Below, in pieces: positions 1 to 7,643 of a stretch of 64,000 nt of DNA; positions within the stretch are counted from its first letter, which is position 1; each line of letters starts with the position of its first letter. Made by a program: the position numbers and the translations under genes. Below the pieces are notes generated by a model. It was not told the origin of the DNA. It made no database searches and saw only the letters and a list, made by a program, of their open reading frames with translations. Origin of the DNA: Acidobacteriota bacterium (GTDB lineage: Bacteria > Acidobacteriota > Terriglobia > Terriglobales > Acidobacteriaceae); the NCBI GenBank assembly GCA_003225455.1, contig QIAB01000032.1, positions 57,103-121,102 of the forward strand, in the 5' to 3' direction.

Positions 1-230
1 AGAGCGAACTGCCAGGCCAACAGACCCGTCAGGACTGCAGGAAGTACCGTCGCTGCAGCAATGGAAAGGTTCAGATATGCGGCGCTTGCAAGCTGCGAAT
101 TGCGTTTTCCTCGCGATAACAGATCCAATCCAACTCCGGTCATAAACAGTGCGATCGGAAAGTGGATGAGCACAACATGCTGCGCGTGCTTTGCTAGCAG
201 AATCATTCGAAGATCGAAAGGGTTAACCAT
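1..230 (-). CDS. DUF2231-type membrane protein, C-terminus cut by window edge
   Basis: Reading the minus strand from an ATG at 230 gives an open frame to base 1 (about 76 codons). It begins MVNPFDLRMILLAKHAQHVV and continues LIHFPIALFMTGVGLDLLS, then a hydrophobic run (AAATVLPAVLTGLLAW). The H-x-x-L-[IV]-HFP[IL] signature with following membrane helices is typical of DUF2231 proteins, predicted inner-membrane proteins of unclear role that often accompany cytochromes or copper proteins. It lies 31 bases downstream of a cupredoxin gene on the same strand, so the two are probably co-transcribed. The C-terminal part is outside the window. Confidence 0.7.
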   Translation of the reverse strand, partial: MVNPFDLRMILLAKHAQHVVLIHFPIALFMTGVGLDLLSRGKRNSQLASAAYLNLSIAAATVLPAVLTGLLAWQFA

Positions 231-261
231 ATCTGCACCTGTCCAAGTCAGTGAACGTCGG

Positions 262-621
262 TCACTGAACAACGATCTTCCCGACCATCTTAGGGTGAAT
301 ACTGCAGTAGTACGAGTACGTGCCTGCCTTGCTGAAGGTGTAGGAATACTTGTCGTCTGTATCCAGGGCCTTTGACTTGAACACTCCGTCATTACTGGCA
401 ATAACGTGGGGCACATCGTCCTTATTGGTCCAGGTCACTGTGCTGTTCACCGGCACAGTGAGGGTGTCCGGGCCAAAGGTGAAGTTGTCCACTCTCACTT
501 CGGTTGGCGCTGACTTGGCGTCCTCGCTCCTTGCTCGTGTCGGATGCATAATCAAAACAGCTGCGAGAGCGAATGGAAGTGCAGCCGCCAAGCTTCTAAA
601 GAACAGTTTTCTCCTCATCAT
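262..621 (-). CDS. Exported cupredoxin (plastocyanin/azurin-like blue copper protein)
   Basis: 119 residues. A basic N-terminus and hydrophobic stretch (residues 1-32, ending around RARSE) form a signal peptide. The mature part is a cupredoxin fold: EVRVDNFTFGPDTLTVPVNS, then TWTNKDDVPHVI and YYCSIHPKM. Visible type-1 copper ligands are His72, Cys106, His109 and Met112. AAGGAGA lies a few bases before the ATG pair at 621/618. It probably acts as a periplasmic electron carrier. The next gene downstream is a DUF2231 membrane protein, which suggests a small redox or copper module. The family is certain; the redox partner is unknown. Confidence 0.9.
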   Translation of the reverse strand: MMRRKLFFRSLAAALPFALAAVLIMHPTRARSEDAKSAPTEVRVDNFTFGPDTLTVPVNSTVTWTNKDDVPHVIASNDGVFKSKALDTDDKYSYTFSKAGTYSYYCSIHPKMVGKIVVQ

Positions 622-670
622 TTGAATTCTCCTTGTGATTTAGTAATGGAACAGGTTTGGACTCAACTCC

Positions 671-1657
671 TCAGCCGAGCGATGAGTCCACAAGAGCCAA
701 CGCATGCCGTCGTTGCACGTAGTTGACATCGGTGATGCCAAGAACGCTGCGTAGTTGTTCCGCAGGCACCTTCATCGGGCCCGGGCCTTCGGCTGCTCCA
801 GGCGCGGGTTGAGGGAAGGCGGTCGAAAACGCAGTGTGGAAGGTCACATTGCCTTCGACTTTCTGCATAGTCTGGTGAATGTGTCCGTTCAGGACTGTGA
901 CGGAGCCAAACTTCTTCAGATATGACAAAGCCTGCGCACTGTCGTCAGTACCCCATCCCCATTGCGGATAAACCGTCCAGAGCGGGATGTGAGCGAAAAC
1001 CACGATCGGCGTGCTGTGCTTCAGGTGCTTCACGTCACCCTCAAGCCATTCGAGTTGTTCCGGTCCAAGCGTGCCCAGGCCGCCCGCCTTGAGGTTCATC
1101 ACATTCACTAGGCCGACAAAGTGGACTCCGTTTTTGTCGAAGCTATACCAGCCCTGTCCTTTGGAATTCTTTGCATAGCGCTCGCGGAACATGGCCCCCT
1201 CATCGTTGAGAACGTCGTGCTCTCCCGGCACGAATAAAATCTCTTTGTTGGTGGCTTTGAGGATCTGGTCGACATTGTCGAACTCCTCGGGTTTCGAGAG
1301 ATGGCTGATGTCGCCGGTGTGCAAAAGGAACTCGGGCTGTTCGGGAAGAGCATTAATCTTGTCCACGGCAGCCTTCAGTGTCGCGATCACGTCGGGATTG
1401 GCCGGCTTATTGAATCCCATGTGGCTGTCACTGATCTGCACGAAGCTGAACTCGCCCCGTTTGTGTGACTTCATCCCTGAGCCCATTTGCGATCCCAGAG
1501 CGTAGGACTTCAGCACGCCACCCTGAATCACGCAGAGCGCGCCCGTGCCGGCCCAGGCCATGCACTTGAGAAAACCTCGGCGGTCGATTCCGTCATTATT
1601 ATGGTCGTGCTCGATGAAGCCGCTCGGATTCGGATCGAACAGTTTTTTTTTCGACAT
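671..1657 (-). CDS. Tat-exported metallophosphoesterase (calcineurin-like)
   Basis: 328 residues from the ATG at 1657, chosen because GGAGGG lies about 8 bases upstream; an in-frame ATG 39 bases earlier lacks such a site. The N-terminus contains DRRGFLKCMAWAGTGAL, a twin-arginine export signal. The catalytic core follows the calcineurin-like pattern: QISDSHMGF (D-x-H), LLHTGDISH (GD), VPGEHDV (normally GNHD, here Glu replaces Asn), FAHIPLW and LNGHIHQ. It is a two-metal phosphodiesterase or phosphatase acting outside the cytoplasm; substrate unknown. The Asn to Glu change in GNHD may alter metal binding or activity. Confidence 0.85.
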   Translation of the reverse strand: MSKKKLFDPNPSGFIEHDHNNDGIDRRGFLKCMAWAGTGALCVIQGGVLKSYALGSQMGSGMKSHKRGEFSFVQISDSHMGFNKPANPDVIATLKAAVDKINALPEQPEFLLHTGDISHLSKPEEFDNVDQILKATNKEILFVPGEHDVLNDEGAMFRERYAKNSKGQGWYSFDKNGVHFVGLVNVMNLKAGGLGTLGPEQLEWLEGDVKHLKHSTPIVVFAHIPLWTVYPQWGWGTDDSAQALSYLKKFGSVTVLNGHIHQTMQKVEGNVTFHTAFSTAFPQPAPGAAEGPGPMKVPAEQLRSVLGITDVNYVQRRHALALVDSSLG

Positions 1658-2023
1658 TAAAGTTCCCTCCGGTTCAGAGAATGTATTCCGCCACATCCGA
1701 TGGATACAGGCGACGCAAACCGCTACAGGGTCAAGTTGGATTCCGGCTCGCGTCGCCTGCCAGGACGTGTTACACCTGCATAAACCAGGGCCCGCCAGGT
1801 TTTATTCCATCGGAATTACTTTTGAGTTGCGACGGGGTGGTGGGAATGAAATGCCCGCCGGCGGCGGTTAATCCTTCTTCGCTTCACTGGGACGAACGGG
1901 GGCCTTGGACTCTGAAGCGAGGCTGCCACGACGCCGCAAGAATTAAGTCCTTGTGGTCCATCGCGCTGTTCCCCACCGCCTTTGAGGTAAGGAAAACAAA
2001 GAAAAGGCTTGACATGTCGAATA
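1658..2023. other. Gene-less stretch upstream of the palindromic operator
   Basis: No convincing gene on either strand. The plus-strand open frame across 1681-2067 has no recognisable domain, and I take it as chance. A TTGACA-like -35 (2009-2014) lies at its downstream edge, just before the palindrome at 2024-2045. Confidence 0.5.
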
Positions 2024-2045
2024 CTGTTATAGTCAACTATAACAG
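2024..2045. promoter_or_regulatory. Perfect 10-bp inverted repeat, probable repressor operator
   Basis: CTGTTATAGT and ACTATAACAG face each other across a 2-base spacer, forming an uninterrupted dyad. It begins 10 bases downstream of a TTGACA motif (2009-2014) and about 100 bases before the ATG at 2146, so it overlaps the -10/start region of the likely promoter. The length and symmetry suit a winged-helix dimer (BlaI/MarR/PadR type), but no such regulator is adjacent. Confidence 0.55.
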
Positions 2046-2145
2046 CAATGCAGCAGAGATGCGGTAAAGCTGGTCGCTCGCAAACGAGTACGCCCAGCGC
2101 ATAACCTTGGCCCCCAAAAAAATGAGCTCTGAAGGAGGATGAAAC

Positions 2146-2736
2146 ATGAAATCACTTCGTTTTATGCTGCCCGTTGTTCTGATGTCGCTCACCACCGTGG
2201 CTTTTGCCCAGTCTGACGCACAAAAGTCCGACGCGCAAAAGTCCGTCAACAAACCCGCGCAGTCTGACGCGGAAAAGTCTTTCACCCAATTGAAAACCCT
2301 CGCTGGTACCTGGCAAGGCCGGTTTGCCGTAGACCCTCCGCAAGCCGATATGGACACCAGCAAGCCCACGCAGATCACGATGCGCGTGACATCCAGGGGG
2401 AACGCGCTGGTGCATGAAATGGCGGAAGTGGGAACGCAGGATGATCCGACTCGCCACGACCATCCCGTCACCATGTTCTACCTGGACGAGGGCCGCTTGC
2501 TGCTGACGCACTATTGCGACGCCGGCAACCGGCCGCGCATGGCCGCCAGAACCTCACCGGACGGGAAAACGGTAGAATTCGATTTTCTCGATGTCGCCGG
2601 GAGCCTGCAATACGGACACATGCAGCATGCCGTGTTCACTGTCATCGACGCCGACCACCACACCGAGGACTGGACCTATATGATGCCAGGGGACAAACCC
2701 ATGCATGCGCATATAGACCTGAAGCGGGCACAGTGA
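2146..2736 (+). CDS. Secreted DUF1579-like (calycin-type) protein
   Basis: 196 residues, with GAAGGAGG shortly upstream of the ATG. Residues 1-22 (MKSLRFMLPVVLMSLTTVAF, then AQ) are a signal peptide. A short repeat follows, with SDAQKSDAQKS and a later SDAEKS. The mature domain has LKTLAGTWQGRFAVDPP, FYLDEGRLLLTHYCDAGNRP and VEFDFLDVAG, the pattern of small beta-barrel proteins annotated DUF1579 or similar. Ligand unknown. It is controlled by the palindrome at 2024-2045 if that is an operator. The next gene is a diverged relative. Confidence 0.6.
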   Translation: MKSLRFMLPVVLMSLTTVAFAQSDAQKSDAQKSVNKPAQSDAEKSFTQLKTLAGTWQGRFAVDPPQADMDTSKPTQITMRVTSRGNALVHEMAEVGTQDDPTRHDHPVTMFYLDEGRLLLTHYCDAGNRPRMAARTSPDGKTVEFDFLDVAGSLQYGHMQHAVFTVIDADHHTEDWTYMMPGDKPMHAHIDLKRAQ

Positions 2737-2874
2737 CGGCGCTATGCGGGCCCGTTCGGCAACTTTGCTCTTCCGTCACTCAGGAAAGGCTAAGAACGAG
2801 CCCGCAGGCGGCATACTGGAGAAAAGTTTGAGCCCAGCCAAGGAACTGCATCGAGAAAGAGAAAAGGATGGATC

Positions 2875-3252
2875 ATGAAATCGCGTCTTGCAGTCTCCCT
2901 CCTATCAATTCTGATCGCCTCGAGCTTCGCATCGGACGCTGCCGCCGCCTTCGAAAAACTCAAATCGTGGACAGGTAAGGTCTGTGGTCGCTATGCCGTA
3001 CAGGTTTGCAATCGCCTCACCCTCCGTGACCCTGCCCTGATGAGTGCAATCAAATGCAGCAATAGAGACGGGGTTACGATGATCCACCGCGATGGCGACC
3101 GCGTGCTGCTCGGGCAGAACTCCGCCACTGCAAACATGCAGGGCGTCGTCTTTAAACTCGTTGGCTCCGATTATCGCAACAAATCCCTAGAGTTCATAAC
3201 GACGGCGACCAGGCAGATCCATGAAGTGCTCTGGTTGATGGGCATCAAATGA
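2875..3252 (+). CDS. Diverged or decaying paralogue of the preceding secreted protein
   Basis: 125 residues with a signal peptide (MKSRLAVSLLSILIASSFAS). The stretch FEKLKSWTGKVCGRYAVQ aligns with FTQLKTLAGTWQGRFAVD of the gene at 2146. HRDGDRVLLGQNSATANMQ aligns with YLDEGRLLLTHYCDAGNRP, and KSLEFITTATR with KTVEFDFLDVA. The protein is much shorter than its neighbour (125 against 196) and lacks the conserved GTW and THYC positions. I read it as a tandem duplicate that has lost constraint, although AAAGGATGG before the ATG is intact. Function unknown. Confidence 0.45.
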   Translation: MKSRLAVSLLSILIASSFASDAAAAFEKLKSWTGKVCGRYAVQVCNRLTLRDPALMSAIKCSNRDGVTMIHRDGDRVLLGQNSATANMQGVVFKLVGSDYRNKSLEFITTATRQIHEVLWLMGIK

Positions 3253-3354
3253 CACTGCTCCGGCCGCCATGCCTTGCGATGAATCCACGCGGTGCATTGG
3301 TCGAGTCGAGCGAATCGCCTATAGCTTTCTGAACAGAGTTGTCTGGAATACAAA

Positions 3355-3750
3355 ATGGACCGTGAGTGGAATGATAATCAACCGATTTACCGCCAACTTC
3401 GCGATCGTGTGGTCGCGATGATCCTCGACGGAGTCCTCAAGGAAGGCGATCCGCTGCCGTCTGTGCGTAATGTCGCGGCGGAATATCGGGTCAATCCACT
3501 TACCGTCCTGAAGGGTTATCAAGAACTGGTGAACGAGGAGCTTGTCGAGAAGAGGCGGGGCCTCGGCATGTTCGTCAAGGACGGCGCGCGCAATCTGCTG
3601 CTACGCGGGGAACGCCAGAAATTCCTTGTCGAAGAATGGCCCAGGATCCACGCAACCATTCAGCGGCTCGGACTGAAGGCGGAAGAACTCCTGGATGGGG
3701 CAAACCATCGGTCGTCGTCGAAAGCTACAAAGAAGGCTGATAGTGACTGA
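3355..3750 (+). CDS. GntR-family regulator, YtrA type
   Basis: 131 residues. The N-terminal winged helix runs from QPIYRQLRDRVVAMILDG through LPSVRNVAAEYRVNPLTVLK to LVEKRRGLGMFV (residues 9-75). The C-terminus is short and lacks a FadR or HutC ligand domain, the hallmark of YtrA-type GntR proteins. These usually repress a neighbouring ABC transporter. Here the ATPase (3892) and permease (4779) genes follow on the same strand. The first ATG has only a weak ribosome-binding site. The inducer is unknown; cell-envelope stress is typical of the subfamily. Confidence 0.85.
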   Translation: MDREWNDNQPIYRQLRDRVVAMILDGVLKEGDPLPSVRNVAAEYRVNPLTVLKGYQELVNEELVEKRRGLGMFVKDGARNLLLRGERQKFLVEEWPRIHATIQRLGLKAEELLDGANHRSSSKATKKADSD

Positions 3751-3769
3751 GTTTGAAAGGAAGCGAGCC

Positions 3770-3898
3770 CAGCGCGCGATTATCGCGCCGCGAAGAGCGC
3801 CCTTCGACGCGCTTCGCTTGCTCAGGGCAGGCTCAGGACGCTACGCGCGGCTCGCTCAGATTCCTCGCTGCGCAAAGGACGCTTGCTCAGAATGACAT
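3770..3898. repeat. Intergenic repeat of the AGAATGACA-ending type
   Basis: Between the gntR stop and the ABC ATPase start lies a stretch with self-complementary pieces (GCGCGCGATTATCGCGCCG, CGCTTCGCTTGCTCAGG) ending CTTGCTCAGAATGACA. The same ending style recurs at 14045-14172 and 15987-16003. It appears to have inserted between two genes of one operon and to supply the region just upstream of, or even within, the ATPase start. Confidence 0.45.
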
Positions 3899-4782
3899 TT
3901 CAACCTATGGCATGCATAGAAGCTCGCGGCCTCCACAAGACGTTCGGCACAATCATCGCGCTGGACGGCGTCAATTTGCGTGTTGAAGAGGGCCGCATCC
4001 TGGGCCTCATCGGTCCAAACGGTGCCGGCAAAACCACCGCGCTGAACGCGATCCTCGGACTCACGCCGTATCAGGGAGAATTGAGGGTGCTCGGACGCGA
4101 CCCCTGGATGGAGCGCGATCTGCTGATGCGGGATGTCTCCTTCATTGCCGACGTGGCCGTGCTGCCGCGCTGGATAATGGTTTCGCAGCTGCTCGACTAC
4201 GTCGCCGGCGTGCATCCACGATTCGATCGTGCGAAGGCAGAAGGTTTTTTGGCGAAGACCACCATCCGGCTCACGAGCAGGGTCAGGGAATTGTCAAAGG
4301 GCATGGTGACACAACTGCACCTTGCCGTTGTGATGGCCATCGACGCGCGCCTGCTGGTGCTGGACGAGCCGACGCTTGGCCTCGACATCCTGTATCGCAA
4401 GCAGTTCTACGATTCTCTGCTCAACGACTACTTTGATCGCAACCGCACCATCGTGGTGGCGACCCACCAGGTGGAAGAGGTGCAGCACGTGCTCACCGAT
4501 CTCATGTTCATCGACCGCGGCCGCATTGTCTTCGATCGCAGCATGGAAGAAGTGGAGTCGCGCTATCTGGAAGTGATGGTGCGTCCCGAGCAGGTCGCCG
4601 CAGCACGGGCGCTGAAGCCGATGCATGAGCGCCAGGTGATCGGCGGCAGCGTGCTGCTCTTCGATGGCGCTGATCGTCAGCGCCTGACAGCGCTCGGCGA
4701 AGTGCGCACGCCCAGCATTGCCGACCTGTTCGTTGCGGTAATGGGTAATCACGCCAGCGTGACACAAGGAGCGGCCAGGTGA
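3892..4782 (+). CDS. ABC transporter ATP-binding protein
   Basis: About 296 residues from the ATG at 3892; a TTG at 3883 and an ATG at 3907 are alternatives. MACIEARGLHKTFG is the usual beginning of the domain, so 3907 is also credible. Walker A is GPNGAGKT, the signature is degenerate (RELSKGM), Walker B is LLVLDEPTLGLD, and the switch histidine is in VVATHQVEEV. The C-terminal 80 residues form an accessory domain common in drug or lantibiotic exporters. The stop overlaps the GTG of the permease by 4 bases (GTGA). It is probably repressed by the YtrA-type regulator upstream. Confidence 0.9.
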   Translation: MTFQPMACIEARGLHKTFGTIIALDGVNLRVEEGRILGLIGPNGAGKTTALNAILGLTPYQGELRVLGRDPWMERDLLMRDVSFIADVAVLPRWIMVSQLLDYVAGVHPRFDRAKAEGFLAKTTIRLTSRVRELSKGMVTQLHLAVVMAIDARLLVLDEPTLGLDILYRKQFYDSLLNDYFDRNRTIVVATHQVEEVQHVLTDLMFIDRGRIVFDRSMEEVESRYLEVMVRPEQVAAARALKPMHERQVIGGSVLLFDGADRQRLTALGEVRTPSIADLFVAVMGNHASVTQGAAR

Positions 4783-5735
4783 ATACGATGAATACTCAGT
4801 CGAACGCCATGCCCGAGTCTTCCCGCGACTCGCAGATAGACGAATCACAGGTCGTCACGCCCGCAGTGCTCTCGGCGACTCGTCCCATGTACTGGTCGGT
4901 GCGACGCGAATTGTGGGAGAACCGTTCGATCTACATTGCGCCGCTTGCCGTCGCCGCCCTGATTCTGTTCGGCTTCATGATCAGCACGATTCATCTGCCG
5001 GGCAAGATGCGTGCTGCGTTGGCGTCCCACCCGTTGCATCAGCAAGAGTTCATCGAGCAGCCGTACAACTTCGCGGCGCTTCTGCTGATGGCGACCTATC
5101 TTATCGTCGCGGTGTTCTACTGTCTCGACGCGCTGCACGGCGAACGTCGCGATCGCAGCATTCTGTTCTGGAAGTCGCTGCCGGTCTCCGATCTCACCAC
5201 AGTACTCTCGAAGGCGAGCATCCCGCTCGTGGTTCTCCCGCTGCTCACCTTCGCGGTCACTGTTGTCACGCAGTGGATCATGTTGCTGCTGAGCAGCGCA
5301 GTACTTCTCGGTAGCGGTCTGAGTCTCGGGACGCTGTGGACACATTTGCCGTTGTTCCGGATGTCACTGATGCTGCTCTACCACCTTCTCGCCATGCATG
5401 GGCTCTACTATGCGCCAATCTACGGCTGGCTGCTGCTGGTTTCAGCCTGGGCGCGGCGGGCTGCATTTCTATGGGCTGGCTTACCGCTGCTTGCGATCGG
5501 CGTCGTCGAGAAGATTGCCTTCAACACTTCGCATTTCGCCGCCATGCTGCAGTCCCGCTTCAGCGGCGGCCCGGAAGCCATCGCCTACCCAGCGCAGAGT
5601 AGCGTGATGCAGGAGATGACATTACTCACTTTGGGTAAATTTCTGATCAGCCCCGGTCTGTGGATCGGTCTGGCCGTCTTCGCGGCATTCCTCGCCGCAG
5701 CCGTGCGCCTGCGCCGCTATCAGGGACCGATCTGA
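4779..5735 (+). CDS. ABC transporter permease, ABC-2 type
   Basis: 318 residues. The GTG at 4779 overlaps the ATPase stop; an ATG at 4788 is possible. After a polar 45-residue N-terminus, about six hydrophobic segments follow, including IYIAPLAVAALILFGFMIS, LLLMATYLIVAVFYCLDA, IPLVVLPLLTFAVTVVTQWI and LWIGLAVFAAFLAAAVRL. LHGERRDRSILFWKSLPVSD is the cytoplasmic loop typical of ABC-2 permeases. It forms the membrane part of the transporter with the preceding ATPase. The substrate cannot be told from sequence. Confidence 0.85.
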   Translation: MNTMNTQSNAMPESSRDSQIDESQVVTPAVLSATRPMYWSVRRELWENRSIYIAPLAVAALILFGFMISTIHLPGKMRAALASHPLHQQEFIEQPYNFAALLLMATYLIVAVFYCLDALHGERRDRSILFWKSLPVSDLTTVLSKASIPLVVLPLLTFAVTVVTQWIMLLLSSAVLLGSGLSLGTLWTHLPLFRMSLMLLYHLLAMHGLYYAPIYGWLLLVSAWARRAAFLWAGLPLLAIGVVEKIAFNTSHFAAMLQSRFSGGPEAIAYPAQSSVMQEMTLLTLGKFLISPGLWIGLAVFAAFLAAAVRLRRYQGPI

Positions 5736-5850
5736 GTCGGATGAACGCCTGATCCCAGTTCTGGGGAAAAGGAGAAACAGCCGTGAGCGCAACTGGATTG
5801 ACCAACCGGGCGAGCGCTAGGGCACTGCTCAGCGGGGGCGACGGCAGAGA

Positions 5851-6228
5851 TCACTTCGCCTTCGAACGGACTCGTGCTTCGTTCTCCTTCATCCGGGCCT
5901 TCACCAGTTTCTTCACCAGCGCGGCGGGAAGCGGCTTGTCGGCTGGAAAGCGGATGGTCCCCTTGGAAGTGCTGTAGGGCTTGAGTTTGCTCTGGTAAGC
6001 CTTGATGACGGCAGCGCCGGGGAAGAAGCTGCAGTGGTCTTTGAACGCAGCGAAGGATACGAGCATTCCGTGATATTTGTAGGTAGGAATCTGGTAGCTG
6101 ATCGTCTCGGTGGCTTTGGGGGCGGCGGCGCGGATGATTTTGCGCAGCTTCTCGAGAGCGTCGCGCGCGTCTTTTGGGACCGCGGCGAGGTAGGCGTCAG
6201 TGTTCGCGGGCGTTGCACCTCTCTTCAT
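5851..6228 (-). CDS. DUF1801 / YdhG-like protein (iron-chaperone fold)
   Basis: 125 residues from the ATG at 6228, which has AAGGAGA about 8 bases upstream; the longer open frame upstream is not needed. Conserved features are TDAYLAAVPKDARDALEKLR, ISYQIPTYKYHGMLVSFAA, CSFFPGAAVIK and GTIRFPADKPLPAALVKKLV, the standard DUF1801 pattern. The fold resembles frataxin, and roles in iron handling have been suggested for relatives. It lies downstream of the MoaD-like gene on the same strand (52-base gap), possibly one transcript. Confidence 0.85.
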   Translation of the reverse strand: MKRGATPANTDAYLAAVPKDARDALEKLRKIIRAAAPKATETISYQIPTYKYHGMLVSFAAFKDHCSFFPGAAVIKAYQSKLKPYSTSKGTIRFPADKPLPAALVKKLVKARMKENEARVRSKAK

Positions 6229-6280
6229 GATCGGAATCTCCTTGGTCGAAGAAAAACTGCTTAGTCCGCCATTCTGCAGC

Positions 6281-6589
6281 CTATCCGCCAGCAATCGCGC
6301 CGATAATGATGAACGGCTCCTTCCCTGAGGCGACAGCATCCGGCAGGGGCGCGTCGGGCGGTTCGTGGGAGAGGTCTTCTTCGCAGGCGAAGAATCGGAG
6401 GAAGGGGCGGCGCTGTTGGGTGTCGTGCTCGCGGATGGCGCCCCGCAGCATGGGATAGCGGGCCTCGAGGGCGTCCAGCACCGATCGCTGCGTGGCCGGG
6501 CCTGGTTTCAGATCGGTGACTTCGAGCGTCACCTCGCTGCCGACGTGAGCCAGGTTTCGGAGATGGAAGGGGAGGATGATGCGGATCAT
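6281..6589 (-). CDS. MoaD/ThiS-like beta-grasp protein with Gly-Gly tail
   Basis: 102 residues. It starts [17 protein letters not shown], contains a ubiquitin-like pattern ([33 protein letters not shown]), and ends [10 protein letters not shown]. The terminal GG is the mark of sulfur carriers of the MoaD/ThiS superfamily, which are adenylated and thiocarboxylated by an E1-like enzyme. No such enzyme is in this window. A truncated second copy lies at 8305-8439. From memory, this family often sits beside the Asp-box repeat protein found here at 11551-12723; the two are now separated by an accessory island. Confidence 0.75.
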   Translation of the reverse strand: MIRIILPFHLRNLAHVGSEVTLEVTDLKPGPATQRSVLDALEARYPMLRGAIREHDTQQRRPFLRFFACEEDLSHEPPDAPLPDAVASGKEPFIIIGAIAGG

Positions 6590-6613
6590 GACGTACTCTA
6601 TTTTACTTTCAAC

Positions 6614-7174
6614 CTAGAGTTCGGCAAGGCGCAGCGCTGCATTCCATTCTTTCGTCAGTTCCAGCTGGCTAATCCATTTTTCCAAATAAAGGCGGTCCAG
6701 CGAATCGCGCCGGATTTTCATGATTCCCACCGCATCCTCAATCTGCCGCTGCGAGTGCGCCAGTTTGGCCCATTCGAGCTTGGCAAGCACCACATCTTCC
6801 GCACTCGCGACAAAAAGAGACACCTCTTGCACGTGCGCCTTTTGACGGCGTCCGAACTCTTCCTGGCTGAACGCGCGGCTCTTGCGGATGATCAGATCAA
6901 TCTTCCAACCAGATTCAAGATCGATCACGTTGAATGTGGATTCCCGCTTTAATGCTTCCAGCGCCGGCTCCAAATCCGCATAATATTCCTCGCTTGGCAG
7001 GCTTCCTACGAATGTTCGCAACTGCGCGGGAGTCGCCGCGATAACCAAATCAATATCCTGGGTGGAACGCGGAGAACCGTGGTAGGCGCTGGCAAACGAC
7101 CCGGTGAGCATGTAAGCCACCCCGGCTTGGTCGAGTGCCGTAGTGATCTTCTGTAACACTCGCTGGAAGCTCAT
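6614..7174 (-). CDS. Nucleotidyltransferase-fold protein (AbiEii/MNT-like)
   Basis: 186 residues from the ATG at 7174. The N-terminal half shows YMLTGSFASAYHGSPRSTQD followed by IDLVIA: the GSxA(x)nD-x-D motif of minimal and AbiEii-type nucleotidyltransferases. WKIDLIIRKSRAF supplies the third acidic position. SAEDVVLAKLEWAK and a helical C-terminus follow. It overlaps the small upstream gene by 4 bases (ATGA), so the two are translationally coupled, as in toxin-antitoxin or abortive-infection pairs. It may modify tRNA or a partner protein with nucleotides; the target is unknown. Confidence 0.75.
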   Translation of the reverse strand: MSFQRVLQKITTALDQAGVAYMLTGSFASAYHGSPRSTQDIDLVIAATPAQLRTFVGSLPSEEYYADLEPALEALKRESTFNVIDLESGWKIDLIIRKSRAFSQEEFGRRQKAHVQEVSLFVASAEDVVLAKLEWAKLAHSQRQIEDAVGIMKIRRDSLDRLYLEKWISQLELTKEWNAALRLAEL

Positions 7175-7398
7175 TGCAAGTCGGGCAGGGGCGCAAGAAA
7201 AAATGCCAATCGCAGCAGTTCTCGGGCAATCTGCGTTTCGGGCCACTCGGGGTGGTCCCGGCGAATTCGCTCCCGGCTCAGCTCGCGTGCGAATAGGCTC
7301 ATTTCGAAAGCGAGAAGGAGCCGCTGCTCTCCGGACATGGATCGTTGAATTTCGAGTTGGACCGCTTGCGCCGCGGGAGTTGTATCGGTAACGGGCAC
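7171..7398 (-). CDS. Small partner protein of the nucleotidyltransferase
   Basis: 75 residues from a GTG at 7398: amphipathic, helix-rich, with LEIQRSMSGEQRLLLAFEMS and RRDHPEWPETQIARELLRLA. There is no named domain I can assign with certainty. Its stop overlaps the nucleotidyltransferase start (ATGA at 7171-7174), and the pair forms a two-gene cassette. By analogy with other coupled nucleotidyltransferase modules it could be an antitoxin, substrate or adaptor, but this is inferred only from the arrangement. Confidence 0.6.
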   Translation of the reverse strand: MPVTDTTPAAQAVQLEIQRSMSGEQRLLLAFEMSLFARELSRERIRRDHPEWPETQIARELLRLAFFLAPLPDLQ

Positions 7399-7534
7399 GG
7401 AAAAATGGTACCACGCGTTGCTATTAGATTCGTCCGCCGGCGTGCGGAGCGTTCGGAGGGAAGGGGAGAGCGCTGCGAATCATGTAAGACGCCATGATGT
7501 GGAAGATAGTTCAGTCAGGACTTAACCGCGAAGG

Positions 7535-7640
7535 GTGACAGAATGCAGCCCAACGGTCCTTCGACTTCGCTCTGTATAAACTCCAGCCCGGGGGTTAGCG
7601 TCGGGAATATATAAAACGACCCGCAGGGCCGAAAGATTAA
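7535..7640 (+). repeat. Dispersed intergenic repeat, family with TGCAGCCC ... CCCGCAGGG core
   Basis: The stretch contains TGCAGCCCAACGG, CCCGGGGGTTAGCGTCGGGAA and GACCCGCAGGGCCGAAAGA in order. The same order occurs at 8505-8580 (TGCAGCCCAGCGG, CCCTGGGTTAGCATTAGGAA, CCCCGCAGGGGCGAAA) and, inverted, at 13075-13145. Copies sit between genes only. No coding capacity is seen. Confidence 0.6.
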
Positions 7641-7643
7641 CCG

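Noticed and set aside
1681..2067. 128-codon plus-strand frame upstream of the palindrome
   Set aside because: No ribosome-binding site, no recognisable domain, and it runs through the promoter and operator region.
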